5,071 nt of DNA from Bacteroidales bacterium. GTDB lineage: Bacteria > Bacteroidota > Bacteroidia > Bacteroidales > P3. The notes beneath the pieces are model-generated. The model was not told where the DNA came from. It saw only the letters and a list, made by a program, of their open reading frames with translations, and ran no database searches. A program made the position numbers and the translations under genes. This document shows, one piece after another, positions 1 to 4,986 of this stretch. The stretch spans positions 1 through 5,071 of the forward strand of contig JAFWBF010000211.1 in NCBI GenBank assembly GCA_017507285.1. The letters run 5' to 3'. Positions within the stretch are counted from its first letter, which is position 1. Each line of letters opens with the position of its first letter.

Positions 1-2
1 GA

Positions 3-221
3 GCCTACGAGCTGCAAAGCAGGGTGATGGAACGCTATAAATCCATAACGCTGAACGGCTATCTGTACATCAAGGACATGGCACAGCGTATAGGCCTACT
101 GTGCAAAACGGTTATCAATCCACGCTGTGTATACTACAGCCTGCAACCCACCTTGGCAACAGCCATAGCCACCACCACAGCAGGCACTGCTTCGAACAGC
201 CAATTTACACCTCCGCCATAG
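3..221 (+). CDS. C-terminal end of an unrecognised protein (5' partial)
   Basis: This frame is open from the window edge to a TAG at 219-221, giving 72 residues, so the gene probably begins to the left of the window. GTG at 24 or ATG at 27 could be internal starts, but no Shine-Dalgarno or promoter precedes them. I do not recognise the family. The middle part, around DMAQRIGLLCKTVINPR (nt about 75-125), resembles the core of a helix-turn-helix of the LuxR or sigma region 4 kind, which is only an inference from residue pattern. The last 25 or so residues are rich in Ala and Thr and end in PPP, an unusual tail that may be a frameshifted or degenerate end. Base composition is richer in GC than the genes to the right. 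The stop codon directly abuts the 22-bp repeat array. It may be a real gene end or a decayed fragment. Confidence 0.4.
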   Translation, partial: AYELQSRVMERYKSITLNGYLYIKDMAQRIGLLCKTVINPRCVYYSLQPTLATAIATTTAGTASNSQFTPPP

Positions 222-353
222 AGGATAAAAGTGCCATACTTTTGGGTCAAAACTCCCATGGTTACAGGTCGTAAGTGCCATACTTTTGGGTCGTAACTCA
301 CGGGGTTACGGGTCGTAAGTGCCATAGTTACGGGTCGTAATCCACGGGGTTTT
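222..353. repeat. Tandem array of six 22-bp units
   Basis: Six consecutive units start at 222, 244, 266, 288, 310 and 332, each exactly 22 bp. All begin with a version of GGGTCGTAA (AGGATAAAA and GGGTCAAAA in the first two). The second half alternates between a GTGCCATA type (units 1, 3 and 5) and a CTCACGGGG-like type (units 2, 4 and 6), so the array also has a 44-bp higher-order period; GTGCCATA recurs at 231, 275 and 319. The array begins on the base after the TAG of the upstream reading frame. There are no unique spacers, so it is not a CRISPR array. Its function is unknown. Confidence 0.85.
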
Positions 354-553
354 GAGGTACGAGTCGGAAATACGGAGTTCCGTAAGACTACAAGTCCACG
401 AGACTACAAGTAGGGCGAAGCCGGTTGTTGTTTAGGACAATGGACAATGGTCAACAGACAACGGTTAACGGTTGGGGCAGTAGCCGGTTGTTTGCTGTCG
501 GAATTACGGAGCTACGGATTCACGGAATTATGGAGTTTTTTAAGACTACAAGT
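354..553. repeat. Intergenic patchwork of short direct repeats
   Basis: Several short repeats are interleaved here. GACTACAAGT occurs at 386-395, 402-411 and 544-553. AGCCGGTTGTT occurs at 419-429 and 482-492, bracketing GGACAAT twice in tandem (435-448) and ACGGTTA/ACGGTT (461-473). Four 8-bp units ending mostly in ACGGA run from 503 to 534 (attacgga, gctacgga, ttcacgga, attatgga). A small inverted repeat, TACGGA-GT-TCCGTA, lies at 371-384. Strings built on GGACAATGGACAATGG and TACGGA are, from general experience, common in Bacteroidetes intergenic DNA; that is recollection and not a search. No open frame spans this stretch convincingly. Confidence 0.7.
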
Positions 554-765
554 TTTGTTTTAATGATATAGAAGGTAGAGAATGTGTGTTGTTGAAATTA
601 GCTAGGGATATGCAGTTCACGTTTGTGTTTTTAAAAGAACTTTTGCCTAATTTGGATTCGTTGAAACTGTCTGATGCTCGAAGTAGTTGATGCATGTATT
701 GCTTTTTTGCTCGTTTGGATTGTAAGGTTATAAGTTGATAAGTTTCAATAAAAAATGTAGAACAG
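554..765. other. AT-rich gap with no convincing gene
   Basis: The segment lies between the repeat patchwork and the corA promoter. On the plus strand a frame open from 544 to a TGA at 688-690 would encode about 48 residues with a protein-like stretch (LLKLARDMQF, then KELLPNLDSLKLSDARSS). It has no good start codon before the internal ATG at 610 and no ribosome-binding site, so at best it is a gene remnant. The 99-residue frame on the minus strand (546-845) runs through the corA promoter and reads like chance translation of AT-rich DNA. I annotate neither as a gene. Confidence 0.5.
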
Positions 766-796
766 TTGTTTATTTGTAAAAAAAACACTACCTTTG
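766..796 (+). promoter_or_regulatory. Probable promoter of corA (Bacteroidetes type)
   Basis: The -7 element TACCTTTG is at 789-796 and matches TAnnTTTG. A TTG at 766-768 forms the -33 element with a 20-bp gap. Transcription would start near 802, leaving a leader of about 65 nt before the corA start codon. The same TTx-to-TA distance of 23 bp is seen in the SRP RNA and epimerase promoters of this window. Confidence 0.7.
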
Positions 797-853
797 CAAA
801 AAAATATAAGGAATGTAGAATATATATAACATAGGTGATTATCAATTAAAAAG

Positions 854-861
854 AAAGGAGG
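854..861 (+). promoter_or_regulatory. Ribosome binding site that decides the corA start
   Basis: AAAGGAGG is a near-perfect Shine-Dalgarno sequence, unusual among the genes of this window, the others of which have AT-rich leaders without one. It leaves 0 nt before GTG 862 and 6 nt before GTG 868. The second spacing is workable and the first is not, so translation most likely begins at 868. Confidence 0.75.
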
Positions 862-867
862 GTGACA

Positions 868-1794
868 GTGATAGAGACTATCCAATACGAAAACCTTAAG
901 TGGCATCATATATCAAATCCGAGCGAAGAGGACTATAGATTCTTGTTGGAAACGTATAATTTTCACCCTTTAGATATTGAGGATTGCCGTGGAACCAATC
1001 AGCGTCCGAAAATTGACGAATATGATGATTATTATTTCCTTATCCTTCATTTTCCTTATTTTGACAAAGGTAATAAGTTTATCCGGATAAAAGAGGTAAA
1101 GATATTTTGGGGCAAAGATTATATCATTACCATAGGTAAATCGCATTGGGTGGTGAAACGCTTGTTTGACACCTGTAAGGAAGAGCTTGACTCTGGAGAC
1201 GAACCTGCACCGATGTTTATGAAGTCGAGTGACATATTGCTCTACAACCTTTTGGATAGACTGATGGTCGAAACCTACACTCTTATACTACGTATAGGTG
1301 CCGAAGTAGATCTTATAAACTATGATATTTTCAACAAAAAAGCACAGAAAATCATTGAATTGATTTCTATTACTCGGCGAAACATTATTTTGCTAAACAC
1401 TACATTCAAACCTCAGTTGAGGCTGTTTCATCAGTTCGAATCGGGAGGTATCAAGGGATTTGTAAATCACGAAGAACTTGATATGGAAGATTATTGGGGA
1501 AATATTTTGGACAAGTATCAAAAGATGTTTGACCTTGTGGAAGATTACGGTGAGTTGATTGAAGGTTTGTCCAAAACATTCGACTCGTTGCAGGCCAATA
1601 AGACCAATGAGATTATGAGGGTGCTCACCTATTTCTCTACCATTATGCTTCCTCTTACAGTGGTTACAGGTATGTATGGTATGAATGTGCAATTGCCTTT
1701 CCAATCCGAAAAATGGGCTTTTTGGGGTGTATTGTGTCTTATGATTGCAATTACGGTAGGATTGCTTGTATTTTTCCAACGAAGACTTAGATAG
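868..1794 (+). CDS. corA: CorA-family divalent cation (Mg2+/Co2+) transporter
   Basis: The product is an inner-membrane channel-like transporter of the CorA family, which works as a pentamer and moves Mg2+ and sometimes Co2+ or other divalent ions. From the GTG at 868 it has 308 residues, normal for the family. Residues 1 to about 115 form the alpha/beta cytoplasmic domain, followed by long helices (about 120-250) that build the funnel. Transmembrane helix 1 (about 252-273) ends in the signature YGMN, with GMN at 271-273. Helix 2 (about 283-303) ends in the basic tail QRRLR. The loop after GMN reads VQLPFQSEKW in place of the classical MPEL, which suggests a subfamily different from E. coli or Thermotoga CorA and makes the preferred ion uncertain. 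A strong Shine-Dalgarno AAAGGAGG (854-861) touches the in-frame GTG at 862 but sits 6 nt before the GTG at 868, so 868 is the better start. The gene appears monocistronic. Confidence 0.9.
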   Translation: MIETIQYENLKWHHISNPSEEDYRFLLETYNFHPLDIEDCRGTNQRPKIDEYDDYYFLILHFPYFDKGNKFIRIKEVKIFWGKDYIITIGKSHWVVKRLFDTCKEELDSGDEPAPMFMKSSDILLYNLLDRLMVETYTLILRIGAEVDLINYDIFNKKAQKIIELISITRRNIILLNTTFKPQLRLFHQFESGGIKGFVNHEELDMEDYWGNILDKYQKMFDLVEDYGELIEGLSKTFDSLQANKTNEIMRVLTYFSTIMLPLTVVTGMYGMNVQLPFQSEKWAFWGVLCLMIAITVGLLVFFQRRLR

Positions 1795-2005
1795 CTATAG
1801 CTTCAAAAAAATATGGAGCTACATTCGGCTCTTTATATATTTCAACAACTTTTATGATGCCAAAATACACGTAAAGGTTGGAATTTTTTTTCTGCAAATC
1901 TGTCTCAAAAAAGGTAATCAGAAGCTCAAAAATATCAAAATAACGCCACGGATGGTGTCTTATTGTCTAAATAATTATGGTATATAAAAAAATGATAAAG
2001 AGATT

Positions 2006-2017
2006 AATACATGTATT
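2006..2017. promoter_or_regulatory. 12-bp palindrome upstream of the SRP RNA promoter
   Basis: AATACATGTATT is a perfect palindrome that ends about 25 bp before the -33 element of the SRP RNA promoter. It could be an operator, but in DNA this rich in AT such a palindrome can arise by chance. No regulator is assigned. Confidence 0.25.
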
Positions 2018-2041
2018 GGGATATTTTTTTTTGGAAAAATG

Positions 2042-2072
2042 TTCTCTATATTGGAAAAAAGTTGTACTTTTG
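2042..2072 (+). promoter_or_regulatory. Promoter of the SRP RNA gene
   Basis: The -7 element TACTTTTG is at 2065-2072. The -33 position holds TTC (2042-2044) within TTCTCTATAT, with a 20-bp gap. Transcription would start near G2078, which is exactly the first base of the closing stem of the SRP RNA. The block 2042-2076 matches the epimerase promoter (4449-4483) at 31 of 35 positions without gaps. Confidence 0.75.
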
Positions 2073-2077
2073 CAATC

Positions 2078-2173
2078 GGGTAAGTCTTGTACGACCAGCT
2101 CCCATTGAATCCCCCAGGGTAGGAATGCAGCAAGGGCGTTTGGTTGTAGCGGTGCGATATAAGTAGCTTACCC
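2078..2173 (+). ncRNA. ffs: Bacterial small signal recognition particle RNA (4.5S type)
   Basis: This RNA binds the Ffh protein to form the signal recognition particle, which directs nascent membrane proteins to FtsY and the translocon. The conserved apical domain is recognisable at about 2111-2138: CCCCCAGGGTAGG, then AATGCAGCAAGGG. The GGAA tetraloop at 2122-2125 is closed by GTA/TGC, and CAGCA lies on the 3' side of the internal loop, as in E. coli 4.5S RNA. The two ends pair through GGGTAAG (2078-2084) and CTTACCC (2167-2173), and a run of seven T follows at once. The length of about 96 nt fits the small, Alu-less bacterial form. The ends are inferred from this pairing and from the promoter, and could be off by a few bases. 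Confidence 0.92.
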
Positions 2174-2180
2174 TTTTTTT
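2167..2180 (+). terminator. Terminator of the SRP RNA
   Basis: The 3' arm CTTACCC of the closing stem runs straight into TTTTTTT (2174-2180). The RNA's own end-to-end helix can therefore serve as the terminator hairpin. Confidence 0.6.
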
Positions 2181-2223
2181 ATTTTAGAGGAAAAAGATTG
2201 TGGTTACTCATATACAAAAGCAA

Positions 2224-2257
2224 AACGGGAGAAGATTTCTTCTCCCGTTCTTTTTAT
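2224..2257. terminator. Bidirectional intrinsic terminator between the SRP RNA gene and hydG
   Basis: A perfect 11-bp stem, AACGGGAGAAG (2224-2234) paired with CTTCTCCCGTT (2239-2249), encloses a 4-nt loop. On the plus strand CTTTTTAT follows; on the minus strand the stem is followed by a TTTTGCTTTTG tract. It lies between convergent genes and should stop both hydG transcripts (34 bp after the hydG stop) and any read-through from the SRP RNA gene. Confidence 0.9.
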
Positions 2258-2290
2258 ATTTACACATGACTAAAATTTCATTCTTTTCTT

Positions 2291-3697
2291 TTAGAAATAC
2301 AAGTCTCGTTGGCCTTGAGCTATCTTGTTGAGGTTGTCCTCAATTTTAGGTACAAGGTTTTTATGTTCAACCGTTGACATCATTTCTTTTATTAGTTTTG
2401 AGCCCTTTTCCTTTAGCTCGGGCGAAGCAAAGTCTTCCAAGTATTCTTTGAAAGTAAACATTGCGTTTGGTAGGCAGTATTGTTTTATCAATCCCGGTTT
2501 GGCCAAGTCCATAAAGTCGTTGCCCACACGGCCATGACGATAACATCCAGTGCAGAATGATGGAATATATCCTTCTTCGACGAATGAAGAAATAACTTCT
2601 TCCAAATCGCGATGGTCTCCGAGGGCGAATTGGCTTCCGGTATGGTCCTCATCATGGGCGTATGAGCCGGGGTTGGTTTTGCTGCCTGCACTTATCTGGC
2701 TTACACCGTAGTTTATTAGTTCGTTGCGCATTTTGGCATTTTCGCGGGTGGATAGTATTATACCTGTGTATGGTAGGGCTATACGTATTATGGCCACGAT
2801 TTTCTTAAAGTCGTCGTCGTTTACAGGGTTGGGTACATTTTCGGCATCGGGAGCCCCAACTGCGGGTTCCATACGTGGAACAGAAACGGTGTGAGGGCCA
2901 CAACCATAGCAACGTTCAAGGTGTGCAGCGTGTTCCATCATAGCCAGCACCTCAAAACGATAGTCGCCCAATCCAAACAATGCACCTATTCCTACATCGT
3001 TTACACCACCTTCCATGGCGCGGTCCATAACGGTAAGGCGGTATTCATAGTCGGCCTTGGGAGTTCCGGCCGGATGTAAACGCTTGTACAAAACGGGGTC
3101 GTAGGTTTCTTGGAAACATACGTATGTGCCTATCTTTTCGGCATGCAGGCGAGCAAAGTCGTCCACTTCCATAGGTGCAAGTTCAACATTGATGCGACGT
3201 ATATAGTCGCGGCCATCACGTTCTTTTACCCCGTAGGTAGTGCGTATGGCTTCCACCATATAGTCAGTACCATTTTTGTTGTTTTCGCCACAGATGAGTA
3301 GCACACGTTTATGGCCTTGTTGTAGAAGGGCACGTGTTTCTTGGGCTATCTCGTCCATGGTAAGTATTTTGCGTTTTATCAGTTTGTTATCCTTGCGGAA
3401 CGAGCAATAAGTACAGTTGTTTACACAAATATTGCCTGTATAGATAGGGGCAAACAACACTAGGCGTTTACCATAAATCTCTTCTTTCACTATTTTTGCG
3501 GTCTCCATAATATTGTGGATAACGTCCACATCTTCCACACGCAAAAGTACGGCCACCTCTTCGAGGGTGAGGCCACCAAGCTTAAGTGCTTTGTTTAGAA
3601 TTGCGTCTACTTCGCTTTTTGTAGGTGTTTTCCCTTCTATCAACGAGAACAACTTGTCTCTGTCAATAAATACTTTGTTACGTTCTTCGATATTCAT
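2291..3697 (-). CDS. hydG: [FeFe]-hydrogenase maturase HydG (radical SAM tyrosine lyase)
   Basis: HydG cleaves tyrosine into p-cresol and dehydroglycine and turns the latter into the CO and CN- ligands of the hydrogenase H-cluster, delivered as an iron-cysteine synthon. The 468 residues match the usual length. The radical-SAM cluster motif CX3CX2C is at Cys91, Cys95 and Cys98 (CVNNCTYC). The C-terminal motif CX2CX22C, which is specific to HydG and separates it from the related ThiH, is complete at Cys382, Cys385 and Cys408 and would hold the auxiliary cluster. His269 in GPHTVSVPR is a candidate ligand of the labile fifth iron, by family analogy. The ATG at 3695-3697 has no Shine-Dalgarno, as is common in this phylum. 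I see no own promoter of the TAnnTTTG type, so it is probably transcribed with the regulator gene 129 bp upstream. HydE and HydF are not in the window. Confidence 0.96.
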   Translation of the reverse strand: MNIEERNKVFIDRDKLFSLIEGKTPTKSEVDAILNKALKLGGLTLEEVAVLLRVEDVDVIHNIMETAKIVKEEIYGKRLVLFAPIYTGNICVNNCTYCSFRKDNKLIKRKILTMDEIAQETRALLQQGHKRVLLICGENNKNGTDYMVEAIRTTYGVKERDGRDYIRRINVELAPMEVDDFARLHAEKIGTYVCFQETYDPVLYKRLHPAGTPKADYEYRLTVMDRAMEGGVNDVGIGALFGLGDYRFEVLAMMEHAAHLERCYGCGPHTVSVPRMEPAVGAPDAENVPNPVNDDDFKKIVAIIRIALPYTGIILSTRENAKMRNELINYGVSQISAGSKTNPGSYAHDEDHTGSQFALGDHRDLEEVISSFVEEGYIPSFCTGCYRHGRVGNDFMDLAKPGLIKQYCLPNAMFTFKEYLEDFASPELKEKGSKLIKEMMSTVEHKNLVPKIEDNLNKIAQGQRDLYF

Positions 3698-3773
3698 GAC
3701 TTTGTGTTTTTATTTTTCAATCAACCGTTTAGAAATAAGAAATGGATTTGCTATATGTTTTTGCATTATAAAA

Positions 3774-3805
3774 CCTTGGCTTTGGCAATAATGTTTGCCC
3801 TAAGG
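3774..3805 (-). other. Possible hairpin in the gap upstream of hydG
   Basis: CCTT (3774-3777) pairs with AAGG (3802-3805), and inside it GGCAA (3784-3788) pairs with TTGCC (3795-3799) around a 6-nt loop. The stem is short and interrupted and has no following T-run on the minus strand, so it is not a clear terminator. It might act as an RNA processing or stability element between the two cistrons, or be chance. Confidence 0.2.
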
Positions 3806-3826
3806 AGCAAAAGTTTTTGTCATGCT

Positions 3827-4081
3827 TTATGCAATTGTTGCTTTAGACACTATGGTTTTGACCTCAACGTTAGGCAATCGTCCCAACTTGCCATTGAGCG
3901 AGTTTATCCTATCGGTAGTGGCCTCGATAATCAAAGTAATTATATGTAACCCCTTGTCGTGAAGCGGTAATCCTTGCCTGGCAAGGATACAATCGGCATA
4001 CAATGAAAATATTTCATTGATGTGCTTGGCAGCACTTACATCGTTTATTACAATAGATATAGTTCCAATTCTCTTTTCCAT
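3827..4081 (-). CDS. TM1266-type putative regulator of the iron-only hydrogenase system
   Basis: This 84-residue protein fits the small ACT-like family typified by Thermotoga TM1266, which is found beside hydrogenase maturation genes and is described as a putative regulator of the iron-only hydrogenase system. The pattern is characteristic: a first strand KRIGTISIVI, a helix with INEIFSLYADCILARQGLP, a second strand HIITLIIEATTD, and a final INSLNGKLGRLPNVEVKT. This gives the beta-alpha-beta-beta-alpha-beta order of a single ACT-like domain. No DNA-binding domain or signal peptide is present, so direct transcription control is not evident and the true role is unknown. It precedes hydG on the same strand with a 129-bp gap and has its own promoter at 4156-4186. 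The start is the ATG at 4079-4081; no Shine-Dalgarno is seen. Confidence 0.88.
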   Translation of the reverse strand: MEKRIGTISIVINDVSAAKHINEIFSLYADCILARQGLPLHDKGLHIITLIIEATTDRINSLNGKLGRLPNVEVKTIVSKATIA

Positions 4082-4155
4082 CAGGTTTGTTTGCTTTTGG
4101 ATTAGACATTAATTATTAACTACTTATATATCTTTCCTACTATTGAAAGACACTG

Positions 4156-4186
4156 CAAATATACGAAACTTTTTTTATTTGTCAAA
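4156..4186 (-). promoter_or_regulatory. Promoter of the TM1266-like gene and hydG
   Basis: On the minus strand TTTG (4186-4183) is followed after 19 bp by TATATTTG (4163-4156). This matches the Bacteroidetes -33 and -7 elements well. Transcription would start near 4150, giving a leader of about 70 nt. No second promoter of this type was found before hydG, which supports a two-gene unit. Confidence 0.75.
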
Positions 4187-4222
4187 CTTTTTTTTCGTTT
4201 TCGGCATTCGGTAGAAAATCCC

Positions 4223-4310
4223 TCCCGAGGGAGATTTACTTACATCCCGAGGGAGATAAATTTTCATCGTGATGTAATTTCATTTTCATCGTGATGTAAT
4301 TTTACCCCTT
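4223..4310. repeat. Tandem array of four 22-bp units with small dyads
   Basis: Four in-register 22-bp units start at 4223, 4245, 4267 and 4289. The first two share TCCCGAGGGAGAT and the last two share TCGTGATGTAATTT, so the array consists of two related pairs. Each unit contributes a short interrupted palindrome: CTCCC-GA-GGGAG (4222-4233), TCCC-GA-GGGA (4245-4254), CATC-GT-GATG (4265-4274 and 4287-4296). The dyad centres are 22, 20 and 22 bp apart, about two helical turns, so they lie on one face of the DNA. The array sits between two divergent promoters, 37 bp upstream of the -33 element of the hydrogenase-maturation unit and about 140 bp upstream of the epimerase promoter. It may be an operator cluster or a dispersed intergenic repeat; there are no spacers as in CRISPR. 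Confidence 0.8.
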
Positions 4311-4448
4311 TAAAAAGTCCTTGGTACGGCCGAAAGTAGGAAATTTTATAAGTTTTTCGGTTAAGACTATTTTGTTGTAGCATAATATTGCAATACAGAT
4401 GGTTAGGTTGATGTGTTAAGATTCCTGCAAAATTGAATATATAAAAGT

Positions 4449-4479
4449 TTCTCTATATCAGAAAAAAAGTGTACTTTTG
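4449..4479 (+). promoter_or_regulatory. Promoter of the methylmalonyl-CoA epimerase operon
   Basis: The -7 element TACTTTTG is at 4472-4479 and TTC (4449-4451) occupies the -33 position with a 20-bp gap. Transcription would start near 4485, giving a leader of about 59 nt. The block 4449-4483 is nearly the same as that of the SRP RNA gene, including TTCTCTATAT and GTACTTTTGCAAT. Confidence 0.75.
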
Positions 4480-4543
4480 CAATTTAATTTGGACGAATAA
4501 GAAAACAGACTTAATAATATAATAATTAAATACATACAGTATT

Positions 4544-4951
4544 ATGAAACCTTCACATATTGAACACATAGGTATTGCAGTACCTAATTTGGACGAAGCT
4601 ATTCGTTATTGGGAAGATGTTATGGGCCTAGAATGCTACAACATCGAAGAAGTAGTGGATCAAAAAGTAAAAACAGCCTTTTTCAAAATAGGCGAGGTGA
4701 AAATAGAACTTTTGGAACCAACTTCACCGGAAAGCACAATAGCTAAATTCATTGAAAACAATGGTGGTAAAGGCGGAATGCACCACATTGCTTTCGCAGT
4801 TGAAAACACAGACCAAGCTTTGGCTGATGCAGAAGCTAAAGGTATAAGATTGATTGACAAAACTTCGCGCGGTGGTGCCGAAGGTTTGAAGATAGGTTTC
4901 TTACACCCAAAATCAACTTTTGCAGTTTTAACCGAACTTTGCTCGAAATAA
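4544..4951 (+). CDS. mce: Methylmalonyl-CoA epimerase
   Basis: The enzyme interconverts (R)- and (S)-methylmalonyl-CoA, linking methylmalonyl-CoA mutase to the decarboxylase or carboxyltransferase step that yields propionyl-CoA. It is a 135-residue protein of the vicinal oxygen chelate (glyoxalase-like) superfamily with two beta-alpha-beta-beta-beta halves. The metal ligands can be placed from the motifs: His8 in HIEHIGIAV, Glu55 in KIELLEPTSP, His81 in GGMHHIAFAV and Glu131 in LTELC. The conserved IGFLHPKSTFAVLTEL end is also typical of epimerases. Length and motifs are complete with no sign of decay. The ATG at 4544 has an AT-rich leader without a Shine-Dalgarno. The next gene starts 35 bp after the TAA, and the pathway link supports an operon. 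Confidence 0.95.
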   Translation: MKPSHIEHIGIAVPNLDEAIRYWEDVMGLECYNIEEVVDQKVKTAFFKIGEVKIELLEPTSPESTIAKFIENNGGKGGMHHIAFAVENTDQALADAEAKGIRLIDKTSRGGAEGLKIGFLHPKSTFAVLTELCSK

Positions 4952-4986
4952 TTTATAGATACATAATTATATAATATAAAATTACT

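Noticed and set aside
96..325. Two minus-strand frames of about 60 residues with a repeated DPKVWH motif
   Set aside because: The repeated motif is only the translation of the 22/44-bp DNA repeat, and the frames mostly cover the repeat array and the opposite strand of the left gene.
222..353. CRISPR array
   Set aside because: Units are directly adjacent at 22 bp with no unique spacers, and no cas genes are near.
546..845. 99-residue frame on the minus strand
   Set aside because: It starts within the corA promoter region and runs into the repeat patchwork, has no promoter or ribosome site, and its translation looks like AT-rich chance sequence.
1793..1802. Terminator of corA at the palindrome AGCTATAGCT
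   Set aside because: The palindrome has no loop, overlaps the stop codon and is followed by A rather than T residues; no other clear terminator was found before the SRP RNA gene.
1766..1987. 73-residue frame overlapping the end of corA
   Set aside because: It begins inside corA in another frame, is rich in Phe, Ile, Lys and Asn as expected from AT-rich noncoding DNA, and has no start signals.
3704..3949. 81-residue plus-strand frame opposite the TM1266-like gene
   Set aside because: It is antisense to a recognised gene and to its downstream gap, with no family likeness or start signals.
4199..4335. Small mobile element bounded by TTTCGGC and GCCGAAA
   Set aside because: The inverted repeat is only 7 bp, does not extend, and no target-site duplication is visible outside it, so chance is likely.
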